Assembly (NCBI GenBank): GCA_021234155.1
Contig: JAJEKV010000055.1
Location: forward strand, 2,725,090-2,789,089
Reading direction: 5' to 3'
DNA: 64,000 nucleotides
Source of the DNA: Isoetes taiwanensis
Lineage: Eukaryota; Streptophyta; Lycopodiopsida; Isoetales; Isoetaceae
A program made the translations under genes and the position numbers. The notes beneath the pieces are model-generated. The model saw only the letters and a list, made by a program, of their open reading frames with translations, was not told the DNA's origin and ran no database searches. Positions 10,955 to 21,878 of this stretch are shown in pieces. Every line of letters begins with the position of its first letter. Within the stretch, counting starts at the first letter, position 1.

Positions 10955-12236
10955 GCAAGCCAAGTTTTCGAATGTCCAAATTTTATGAGAATATTAGAAC
11001 CAAATATGATATACAGAGCCAGACCTTGAGAGAGCTACTAGAAATACCTGCACATAAGTTATCTTAGGGATGTTTGGATGGAGCGTACAGACATTAGAAA
11101 CTTATTTAATCTTATGGATAGGTTTGATATTTCAGGTGCTTTGGATTGAGTGCCTATATTACGTTACATTACATTATGTATTTTGTTTGCCATAGAGGCC
11201 TGGGGGCCTAAATGGCTTAATGAATAAATTAAATTAAAATTAAAATTAAAATCTCTTGCAGTTACACTGGCTTACTCAGTTGCTGATGATCCGTGCTCGT
11301 TTCCCGCCTTGGGTCCTTCTTATTTCCCATTTATCACCTTCTTTTTTTTATTTTTGTTTGCACCATTAGTTAGCGAATCTTTTAAAAAGCAAAAGAAACA
11401 CAAAATAACAATTAGCAACCAAATGGTCAAGACCCAACATTGGGTCTGATATCTGACATGCACATGGGTGTTTTTGGGAAACGACCGACCTGATTAGGCA
11501 TAACCAGAAACTTCTGAAGCCAAATCGGCCCCTTCAAAACCCAAATTGACACGTTTCTGATGGATTCGGGTCTGTTTGGGGCAGTTGGGTCACCATCCAG
11601 TGTTGCTGTTACAGGGGATCCGACCTGTTTAGGCACGTCCAAGGACTATCCAATGCCAAATTGGCAGCTTAGAAGACCATATCTACCTATTTCAGGCAAA
11701 TCAGTATGATTCCCAGCATTTCTAACGGATTCGAATCCATCTCCACTGATTTTCATTGCAGATAAAAACAGTTGCTGAAGCTCATAACTCGTGAATTTAC
11801 TATCTTCTAGATCAATTTCCACCTATTCCCTGTGGATTTACGAAGTTTCCAGAGTAATACATCTGGCTCAACGATTTTGGCGCAGCCGCCTCTACTTTTA
11901 ACACAGATACCATTTCTCATACCAATCCAGAATTTTAGCATATACATATAAATTATGAACAGGTTATGTAATTCTTCGTAAATTCACAAACCCCACCTGA
12001 AAGTAAAAAGGTTTGATGCGTCTTAGTCTCCGCCTCGACAAGCTCCGATGCATCTTTACCTTGATGCTCCAAATAGCCTTCTCTTGCAAAGAACTTCACG
12101 TACCACAAAAGCCCTCTTCTAAATTTTTCCTTTTTTATACCTTTGCTTATGTGGATATATGCCATGCATGTATCTTCATATATTTATGTACAAATACTTG
12201 TACAATACTGGTCCCTAACTTCCCAGGACCGTTACA

Positions 12237-13290
12237 AATTGCCAAGATTGTCCGATAATTTCTCACTTCATTCTTGCTTCCAGATTTATGGATAGGAATA
12301 ATGCCATTCATACACCATTCACCTGGAAAATTGCCTCTCATTAGGCATTCATTGCATAAATCAATTAGTAGTAAATGGAGCTTATCTCCTCCCCATTTGA
12401 ATAGTTCAACCGAAAGCCCATTAAAATCACTAGCTTTCCCATTGTTCATTCGTTTGAGAGCATTTTCTACATCTGCCATAGTAAATATTTATTTGGCCTC
12501 ACCTTCAATTATCACTTGCTCTACTTGGGGATTACTATAAAGTTCTTTCAACCAATCTAGAAGCTCACTCCTTGAGATGTCAACTATTATCTCCATAGTT
12601 TTAGAACGATGCCAAAATCTTTTTGGGATCAATATTTTCAACATACATCACATTTTCCCCGATGTCTCCCATACCGTCTCTTTTTTTTATGTTTAACTAA
12701 CCCTATGTATTGCTTTACATGAACATGGTTGGCAATCTTTTTAGCAGCAAGGCATTCTGCATCAAACAATTTGCTTTTTGTCCAGTTATGTTTTTTATTC
12801 TTAGTCAAACAAAAATCGAGCCTGCTGTTTACAAAATAAGATTGGTCAAAACCTCATTCTTTTCTTCCAGTGTGCCAGATCAGATAAAGTGCATAGCTTT
12901 TCTTCAAGCAAATGCTTATAATCTGTAGCTCTCTATAAGCAAGCCGTAGTTTGGGTGGCGGTATTTTTGGTGCCTTCTCATGCTTCATAGCATTTAAGGT
13001 CAATCCAAGTTCAACATGGTTTGAATCAGGATTCATTGCTAAAACTTTAAAATCTGAAATAGTGTCAATATTTCGAACTCTAGAAACTGTGCAATGCCAT
13101 AATATAACACCATAGATATGCTTGCCCATCTTATTTGATATCATATCATCTGAATTCTGGACCAAGATGCACTGACCTTTGTTTGCTCTAATAGCCATAT
13201 AGCATTTCCTTCTCCTAAAAGGAGTGCTGCCTGCTTGCTGCCTATGCGACCAATTAAAATATCGTATAATGAATACATGCCCATGTAAAA
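12237..13290 (-). mobile_element. LINE fragment (endonuclease end and reverse transcriptase start), inverted
   Basis: On the minus strand, 13297-12854 encodes a region with SNHVELGLTLN and PKLRLAYREL, resembling the end of the APE-type endonuclease domain and the linker. After a short linker (LLDWLKELYSNPQ), 12479-12240 encodes the RT start: MADVENALKRMNNGKASDFNGLSVELFKWGG...VRNYRTI. The RT is cut at 12237 exactly where the LTR begins, so the LTR element inserted here. Sequence blocks FKWGG and VRNYRTI show it is the same family as 9147-11249. Confidence 0.75.
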
Positions 13291-13295
13291 CATGC

Positions 13296-13407
<112 letters not shown>

Positions 13408-13483
13408 CTAAAACATGCAATAATAATCAGATGACAAGTGCATAAAGGATCATCTGCATTTAATCCATCCAGGCTTTGTTACA

Positions 13484-14720
13484 TCGGGTTTATGCCCTAC
13501 TATAACAAACTCGGGCCTCCAGCCCTCGTTTGTTATAATAGGGCATAACACCTTCATTCCAGGGTGTTATCACCCTTAACAACCTGGGCCCGAGAGTTTT
13601 ATAGTGGTTTTGTTGTGATGTTATAGTGGTTTTCATCACAAGCTAGGTGCTTATGGCCATTTGGCATAACAAACTAAATGTTTATGCAATTTTTAGGTAA
13701 CACCATTGCAACCAACGGCCGACAGATCGATCTCAAAGAGTAAAACTTGAGGGCCGTGTTGTGAAGGGGTAGATAACGCCCTTCTCGAGTTATGGCCATA
13801 AAAATGGAGTGGCCATGTGGCCACGAATTCCGGTCGCATGCGGCGGGCCGAGGAGTTTCGCGGGTCACATGGCCACGAGGCCATTTTTCCGCCCATAACG
13901 CCGCAGGAGGACGCATATCGCCTAAACGCCCCGGGCCGGGCATTTAGCGCAGTGGCCGCCATAGTCAAGCTTGGCACCGTATTCAAGATCGAAATGCCAG
14001 CTTGACGTAACAAAAACTCACGTAACAACATTTGAAGGATCGCTGACCCATTTCGAGACTCGGCAAAGCAAAAGATGCAAAGACAGCAACAAATGGGTTG
14101 GGCTCAAGCCACCTCCGTGTCCCTCGCGATGCCGAAAAATGGGTCGCTACTAAGTCGCGGTAGCAAGTTCTTGTTTTTCAAGTTCGACTCGAAAATGGTT
14201 TCGCAAGTTCTTGTTTTTCTCTTGGCATTCCGTTGCTGTGCAAAGGGGCAAGATTCCGACCAGTTAAGGCTGGAGCTCATACACGTGGATTCAATCCTAG
14301 AGTCTCCGCCCTCTTTCTCGATCGCTTGATCCGGGCCGGCAAAGAAGCCATGCCCTCAAAAGCTTCTCCGTACGGCTATGAAGCGCCCAAGCTAGATGAT
14401 TCGGCCAAGCTACAAATCCGGACTTAGGGCCCCAAAATCCGGATGATTCGCCCCAAAAATCCCTTCTCATTCTTGACACCGGCAACATGATCCGCTCGGT
14501 GCAGCCCGCTTTAAATGCGTCAAACAGATTGGAGATGTCTTTATTCCGTCCATGGAGGCTTGGCTATGGAGGCCGGAGGCCTGGCTATGGCGGCCTTTTG
14601 TGAGGGATCGACCACGGTCCACAGTAGAGTGCCCAAAAAAACAGATGTTATGGACATAACATTCTTGTTATGGTCATAACAGTTTTAGCCCAAATTGTTA
14701 CTGGATATAACTTCTTAGAA
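13484..14720. other. Palindrome-rich, partly GC-rich block upstream of RAD54B
   Basis: The block begins with a near-perfect hairpin: 13491-13510 and 13528-13547 are 20-bp arms with one mismatch (TATGCCCTACTATAACAAAC type) around a 17-base loop. Further short palindromes follow (AACACC/GGTGTT; GTGGCCATGTGGCCAC around 13811). At the far end, 14645-14700 holds GTTATGGACATAAC and GTTATGGTCATAAC. The interior (13720-14500) is GC-rich with repeated GGCCAT/ATGGCC words. Short open frames here (13674-14429) show no family resemblance. It may be an unclassified DNA transposon bounded by GTTAT-type inverted motifs; I could not define target duplications. Confidence 0.4.
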
Positions 14721-14777
14721 TAGACGGCTGGGATTTAATCCTACGGCTAAATGCTGAGGGACAGGACGTTAAGGGGA

Positions 14778-14786
14778 TATATAAAA
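14778..14786 (+). promoter_or_regulatory. TATA box of RAD54B
   Basis: TATATAAAA sits about 109 bp before the chosen start codon, giving an expected transcription start near 14808-14812. That would exclude the earlier in-frame ATG at 14797 and leaves 14887/14896 as start candidates. Confidence 0.55.
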
Positions 14787-14872
14787 CAGCTTACAATTGG
14801 CTACAGTCCAGACACGTATCAAACACATTCGAGGGGCTTTATTACGTCGGCGTTTTCTCACTATTTCGAGGG

Positions 14873-14887
14873 ATGCACATTCGTTGA
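14873..14887 (+). promoter_or_regulatory. Four-codon upstream ORF overlapping the RAD54B start
   Basis: ATG CAC ATT CGT TGA; the stop TGA overlaps the next ATG (14887) by one base (TGATG). It is the first ATG after the predicted transcription start. If transcribed it could dampen or re-initiate translation of RAD54B. Confidence 0.35.
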
Positions 14888-17800
14888 TGCAAAAGATGGC
14901 AGAAAGAGGTCTCAAGCGCCCTCTTCCTTTGATTCCGGCCTCCCAGTTAGCTCAGCTCTCTACCTCACGGCCGATCAAACGCATATTCAATGTACCTGCA
15001 CAAGAGAAAGAGAATTTACTGTCAGATCATGGTCTTGCGAAAGAGGTGGACCAAACTGTTTGCTTACTTCAGAAAATGATGATTGTGTTGATCGCATTAG
15101 GGATTAATGTAGTCTTTTAATGTAGAAAATGGAACATCTCATTGGATCGAAGGAAGGATGGAGGAACGTGCGTTCCAGGGCCATAAATGATCCAGAAAAT
15201 GAGGGTGCTGAACAATGCTACTACAATGTGTTATTCTGTGTGAGAAAGAGTGGCAAGTGTTATGGTCCATGGATTGATGGAGTTCTGGCTGTATGCCTGG
15301 ATACTAGCAAGCTGACGGATATGCACGGCAAGACTGTGATCAAGGGAAAGTTCCCGAAATGTAAAAGGATAGATGTTGATTTGGTTATCGAGGTGCTCTA
15401 TTTCAGCTTAAGTAATTGATATGATAGAGCATTTCTAGAACCTTGAAATAATCTATTTTGCAGATTGGCAAATACAAGATTGAAGTCCTGGGATTGAAGT
15501 CCAAAGAAGAGGAAGAGCTCGTTCGGGAAACTATGTACGCGAAGTCTGATGCCCTACGAAGGAAGGACTTTGCTATCCCGTCAACAAGGTCTAGCAGTTT
15601 GACCTAGTACTTTTTTACATTATTTCCATTATTAATATGCATTGAACGTCCAGCAGCCCTGCAGCTTCAGCTATGACAATTAACCAGGTGCTTACTATGT
15701 TCCATTACACTTCGGTTCTAAGTATTGATCTCCCTGAGGAAAATCTTCCTTTTCACTTGCATCTGGCTGCTAGAAGGCGTTTGGGATATAGTGGTATTTT
15801 AATCTTGGGGACGTGGTATTTGAGCATCTGTATGTCAATATTAATAGTCGTCATGTGTGTGGACAAGGTGGAGTTTGTGCGTCAAAGTCAATCCTTATAT
15901 TTGCAACTGAGTGCTCGACAAGATTAATAGCAATGATAGTTTAGGCAACCTTCTTGTAAACGTTAGTTTAAGGACAGCAATTAGATGAAGTCATGAGGTG
16001 TTCCATCTGGTCAAATATATTGTGTGGCATGGCAACTAATCTTAATTTTCTTTTACAACCTGGTATGTTTAGAATGTGTAGTCATGCATTTGGTGCAATG
16101 CCACGCTGCTTGCAGAGTTCCACATTAGGCTTGAGATCCCAATCTTATATTCGTAATATTGATATGTTGTCTTTGTAGGATTCTTTGGTGCTAAATTTAG
16201 AGAGAATTTCTCATGGTGAAGGCCCAGTTGTCGTTGATCCCGTAAGTGTACTTGATTCCCTGTTATAGCCTGAAATATACAACCAATGGTGCTTCATTTA
16301 TATTTTGCAAGCAGTATATTGCATCTAAGCTTCGTCCACATCAGCGGGAAGGAGTGAAGTTCATGTACGAGTGCATTATGGGTTTAAGGGCCTCATCATT
16401 CAGAGGATGTCTTTTGGCTGATGAAATGGGTAAGGGGGACGCATAATATATTTTGTAAGTAGGAAAAGGAGTATAATTATGACTTGTATTTATGGCAGGA
16501 TTCGCTCTTCCTAAATGGCAGTTGTTGTCCCCATGTTATGTCTCCCCATATATTAGAAAAACATCTTTGTTCCTGAAATCCAAACTGTTGAATATGAATG
16601 GTTCCATTCTTCTCATCTGCAATGCATCTAGGAAAGAAGTGCAAATGTGGCAAGGCCTTCTTTCCTGCATTGGGAGAAACTTTGTTGCTGATTGCAGTGG
16701 TTCTTCTAATAATTCGATACTTGCGTATTGTTAATTCCTCAATTCATAGTTAAATAAAAGCATGTGTTACCACCTTTACTTTTATTGTTGCAGGTCTTGG
16801 GAAAACTATCCAGGTCATTGCTCTACTATGGACACTGTTACAACGGGTATGCAACCCTTACGTTAAGAGTTAGAAGTTATTTATCAATAATTCTAGAAAT
16901 AATATACGATTGTACTGAGTGGGCAAGAACATGTATATTGCGCACATGCTCATAGAACTGTGGTTAATGGGTTGGTCTATGCGGGCTCTTTAATATCTGA
17001 AGAGGACTGCAATCACACAGCAATGTCGGTATACACACTGGTTTGAAGCAGATTGCTTTATAACCTTATCTTTGGTGTCCTCGGAAAAAGGCTGTATATA
17101 TGATGTTTTGTATCAGAGTTTGAGCACATGGGAGCAAAACTGCGTTATGCTTTTACTGACTTGAATACTATTGACTTACGTTCTGTCTCTTATGCCATTT
17201 CCATGTTACCTGTTTATGTGAAGACCTGAATTTTAGAGTTCAAAACCAAACAAGAAATGTCAGTCTGTATAGGGGCAAGAAATTGTCAAAATCAGCATAA
17301 TGTGATGGATCATGCTTATGTTTACTCTTTTCTATTTATTCTATATTTTTTAAACATTGTATTGTTGTTCTAGGGTGTTTCAGGTCAGCCATTTCTAAGG
17401 CATGCCGTAGTGATCTGTCCTTCTTCACTAGTGGAAAACTGGGGAAAGGAGGTAATAGTTGAAGCTGTTCTTTGGTTGAAAGGCTGACCACTTGTGTATT
17501 GATTTCTCTTTCTTTATGATTGTGATAGGAGTTGCACCGAAACTGTTGATTACTGTAATTCATAACATTTTATTTAATTTTCCATACTATCAGGTACGTA
17601 AGTGGTTAGGAATTGAGAGATTAAGAGCTCTTATCGTACATGCTGGCCTTTCAACTAAAGAGGTTTGTCAATAGCACTTACGAAAATTTGGCTTAAAATG
17701 TCATTGTAAAGGATGTGTCCTTTTCCCAGCCTATAATCTACAGACCTTGAAAGGGAGTTCACTCTTTTCAAGGGAAAGAAAGAATGAAAGATTATATTAA

Positions 17801-20800
17801 CGTCTACGAGAGACCGCTTGGGTCTATGAGACCAAATATACATCAATCATGTCCAGCTAGGGCGCATTTGCAGCCACCTAGAGATATTGCTTATAAAAGA
17901 AAAAGAAAAGTAAAACAATGAAATTAAGAAACTTTTGTCTTCTTGGCCACGGGCTCAAAGTTTCAAGTGATGCCAGATTTGTTTTCTCTTTTGAAGGACT
18001 GCTTATGTTTTTCCTTTCTTCTTCTAGACACTTTCATGGTTACTCCTTTTGAGATTGAATGAGATGGTCCGGGAAGAGAACCTGCCTTCCGTGAGAGAGT
18101 ACAAGGAAGTAAGCAGGACAGTGAGAAGAGAAACACACACCCTAATTTTAAAGAAAAAAGGGGAAAAATAAAAAAGCTCGACCTGCATCAAATTTGATAA
18201 CGGAATTATTTTGGGTGTGCCAGAATGACAAACTCCAATTTTAACCTAGTAGATATCTCAGTAATTTCGTGTCTCAAGCAGCAGAAGCTGCTTTTGGCAT
18301 AACCTCGTTTCTCATTAGTGGGTAGCTTTATATTAAGCATAAGACGAGCAAAATAGCAGTCCTTCAAGAGGATGAAAAGGATTTCTATGCTCGCAGATCC
18401 ACTCCAAAGTAAATCTCATAGGTACGACTTTAGAATGGTCCACGTCTTTGCAACGTGGACCATCCCAAAAGGATTTATGTTGCATGCATTCACAAGGACA
18501 ACCTTCTGCATGGTTATGGTCACAATGGCATCTTAGATGAAACGTATTTCCCTTTAGTTTGGCTTATGTGTAAGAATTCTTTATCCCCATTATTGTATAT
18601 GACACATGATTCTGGATTACCAGGCACAGAAAAAAATGCGTGATTTCATAGATGATAAGTTCTCACCGCTCCTCATTACATCATATGAGATGCTAAGAAA
18701 TCACAAAGAGCTTATAGGGGCTGCTCATCCAGGTCTTCTTGTGTGTGATGAAGCTCACCGTCTTAAGAATTGGTACATAATTATGAATGTCATTTTGTTT
18801 CAAGTTTATAGATTTTAACAACCAATCGTATTTAATGGCATAGTGCTGGAAACAAGACAATTGATGCGTTGGCTTCTTTAAAATGTCCACGAAGGATTTT
18901 ACTTGTAAGAGAAGTATTCATTCTGTCCTCCATAATTACGTTTCAAAGATTTTGTTATGGCAATTAGTCATGAGAAAAAGTATGTATTTTTTAAACTTCT
19001 CACAGACAGGGACACCAGTACAAAATGACCTGAATGAATTTTATGCAATGATGGAATTTGCAAATCCCGACCTTCTTGGCCCATTGTCTGCTTTCAAAAG
19101 AGTTTACGCTACTCCTATCAACAGAAGTAGAGATCGTAATGCCAGGTAGAGTCTACAATTTTCTTTTCCTTATATTTGACCAGTTCCATATTTGCATGGA
19201 ACCCTTTTGGAATGATCCTCCCTCCTGTAGACTAAACGATAACTGTTTTATTTCAACTCATTTGCATTCAGGATGCTTTTGAATAGGTCTTAAATGAGGT
19301 TGAAGCATAATTTTCGTATAATCGAATTGGAGCACATAAGAAAGGAAGATGCTATGCACTATCTTTGCATCCAGATTATCATCTTCTTAGATTGTATAAT
19401 AGGTTTTCTTTGCAATTCAAAGTGCAATGTTTAGTAGCTACAAAATGTGAAAGCCAAATTGAATAGGAGAATAAGTCCTCTGTCTTGTTGCATTACATGC
19501 ATTGGCAATTGCTTGTTTCTTCCAGGCAAGGCGCATATTTGAAATATGTGATATAAGTTTCAATGACAGACTTTTATGGGGAACCCTTATAAATAAATAT
19601 GGGGCTTGTTGTCCTTTTCTTACTCATGCTTGAATAAAAAACTTACAATCTGTTTCTCCTCAACCTGTCTCGTATGAAATTCAGCTCCAAAGCAAGACTT
19701 ACAATGTGTCAGTTACTATATATCTACATCTTATTTTTAAAATACTGAATTATCAGGATTGATATAGATTATTTGTGCTTTATAGTTCATGCCTTGTCTT
19801 TTTCTTTTCCCAATTCCAGCAAGGAAGAAAAGGAGCTAGGCAGTTTGAGGTCTCAAGAACTCCAAAGAAAGGCAAGCTTCTGCATTCTAAGGAGGACTGC
19901 AGATATAAATATGAAGTACCTTCCATCTAAAGCAGAGTATGAAGCATTTTTGGTACTTTTCTAAATGTATCACCATTCAATATCGCCATAAAATTTACTA
20001 TTCAGGTATGTTGTTTTTTGCAAGCTACATCCTATTCAAGTCTTGGCATATACCATGTTTCTAAGGTCAAAGGTAACATAGGACTCCTCTGTTTATCATC
20101 CTACTTGCACCTTTTCTATTTTCGTTTTGTGATTTTTGATGTGCTATTTTTTTGTTTTTGCAGATTGTAAAGAGCTTGCTAGTGACAAATGCTGCAACAG
20201 CGAATGTTCTTTCAGCAATTGGTGTCTTAAGAAAGCTATGCAACCATCCTATGCTTGCACAGAAAGAAATCAAAGATGTTATGCAATCAGAATCTTTTTT
20301 CTCTGCTCATGACGATGACATGAGCAGTGTAGCAATTGCCTTTTCCAAATTTGAGGAGGAAATAAATTCAAGGTAAACCCTGCATTTCGAGTCGGAGGAA
20401 CATCAAGTTCAGAGTTATGTAAGCAATTGCTGCTAATACTTTGTGTGTGTGGCACTAGCGGCAATCCTGGGACATGGAAATTGTCTGGAAAACTTAGTTG
20501 CTTAGCTAAGCTACTGTCAGCAATCTCTGAAAATTCAAATGCTGAATCCATCGACAAAACTGTGGTGGTATCAAACTTCACACGGACATTGGACCTGATT
20601 CAGGTCTTATTACCACCATCTCTTGAAGTTTCTACATGAAGAGAGACCTCTATTTAACTTTCAAAAGAAACACGCTTTAGGCACTGTGTGATAGTCAGGG
20701 CTGGAAATGTTTACGACTTGATGGGTCAACAGAGGTTTCTACTCGACAGATGTTGGTTGACCGCTTCAATACAAGTGGGACTGAACAGATATTTCTTTTG

Positions 20801-21878
20801 TCATCCAAAGCTGGAGGAACGGGTTTAAATCTGATTGGTGCTAACAGGTGGGGATATTTAAAAGGTTGAAGAGGAACCTTTGATGATGTCTTATTCATCC
20901 TGGATGACAATATTCTGCAGGCTGGTCATGTTTGATCCTGATTGGAATCCTGCCACTGATGCTCAGGTACATAAAAGGAGCTTAATTTCTCTTCAGCCAA
21001 ACATGTATATACATTAGATTTTATATTTAACCAGCTTACTACAGGCGATGGCACGTGTGTGGCGAAGGCCAACAGAAGCCGTTATAATCTACAGATTGTT
21101 GTCAACTGGCAGGTGGAAAAAAATACTAAAGATTATTGCTTTGTTTTGAATCTTCTTTTTTAATTCCATCAATAAAACAACAAATATTAAGCAATTAAAA
21201 ATCATGCAGTATAGAGGAAAAGATATATCAGCGACAATTAATGAAGTCTGAAATTGCATCAACTGTTGGAGGAAAGAATGAAATTGTTGGTGGACGGCAT
21301 TTTAGCAGGGAAGAACTTAAGGAGTTATTTACGTTACAGCTGGTATTTCTGAACCCAAAATTCAGAAATTGTGTTTTATTGATAGCATTTTGACATATTT
21401 GCTTAAAATCTCTAGAGGATATGTCCCCAATCATATCCTAGAAATTTGGTTAATTGTTAGTTAGTGTGACTAAGCCTGAAAAAGCCCTCAGCAGAGCCAT
21501 TGTTTACAAAGAAAAAATCTAAATCTAGGTTGTAATAAAAAAATCATAAAGACACCATTTTTATCTTAGGTAGACAGCGTATTGTTAAGTCTCTCAAGAA
21601 GGAACCTCAAAGAACTATTGAAGCTTGAATAAATACGTCGATTTCCTCTAGACATTATATCTTCGCATGTTTGTTAGATTCAGTTTTACATATTAAATTT
21701 AATGTTTAACTGTCTCATGCAGGAGACTGAATGTGGTACCTTCGATATACTCTCCCACTCTTCCCAAACGCACATGCAATGGCAGGATTGCTCCGCCAAG
21801 CTGTCTGATCCGGCGTTGAGACGTGCTATCCAATCCGGAGTGGTGACCTTTGTCCACAAGAATGCCCCAAACATTTAG
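14887..21878 (+). CDS. RAD54B: RAD54B/Rdh54-type SNF2 DNA translocase, 21 exons inferred
   Basis: Swi2/Snf2 ATPase that moves on duplex DNA and assists RAD51/DMC1 strand exchange in the nucleus. Inferred exons: 14887-15045, 15126-15392, 15464-15588, 15657-15687, 16179-16241, 16315-16429, 16794-16846, 17374-17451, 17594-17662, 18624-18772, 18844-18904, 19006-19145, 19820-19936, 20006-20072, 20164-20372, 20459-20603, 20681-20847, 20921-20966, 21045-21112, 21210-21342, 21723-21878. All have GT/AG borders and matching phases. Motifs seen: [24 protein letters not shown] (I, split by an intron), DEAH (II), TGTPVQND (III), [16 protein letters not shown] (V), [18 protein letters not shown] (VI). The N-terminal [13 protein letters not shown].. 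block and the C-terminal [30 protein letters not shown] block fit RAD54B rather than RAD54. Exon 19 has a compensated frameshift in motif VI. Exon 1 and its donor are the least certain. Confidence 0.85.

Larger units (their letters stand above)
9147..11249 (+). mobile_element. LINE retrotransposon, 5'-truncated, nested in an LTR
   Basis: Left and right borders are defined by comparison with the uninterrupted LTR copy (5894-5915). The insertion carries a reverse transcriptase, a C-terminal region and a 3' end. The 3' end has a GCCATAGAGGCCTGGGGG block and an A-rich tail of repeated AAATT-type units (11222-11249). The empty site has five bases (GTTAT, 5904-5908) that are missing from the filled site, so integration removed target bases rather than leaving a clear duplication. 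The same family occurs inverted at 12237-13290. Confidence 0.8.
7732..12236 (-). repeat. Right (5') LTR of gag-only element, interrupted by a LINE
   Basis: In minus orientation the LTR starts TGTAACGG at 12236 and ends CTCCTCACA at 7732, followed by the PBS. Removing the LINE at 9147-11249 leaves about 2.4 kb, a very long LTR compared with the 1.36-kb internal region. Blocks 8562-9146 and 11250-11660 match the left LTR closely. A TATA-like GGTATAAAAAAG on the minus strand near 12131-12142 could be the promoter. The element is inserted in a LINE fragment that continues at 12237. Confidence 0.75.

Noticed and set aside
14751-15107. 118-codon frame overlapping RAD54B exon 1
   Set aside because: The overlapping frame from 14887 joins exon 2 in phase and resembles the Lys/Arg/Pro-rich RAD54B N-terminus. 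This one does not, and it begins upstream of the TATA box.
16492-16955. Short plus-strand frames (16492-16734, 16764-16955) in RAD54B introns
   Set aside because: They lie across introns 6 and 7 and do not match helicase motifs; the true exon 7 uses another frame.
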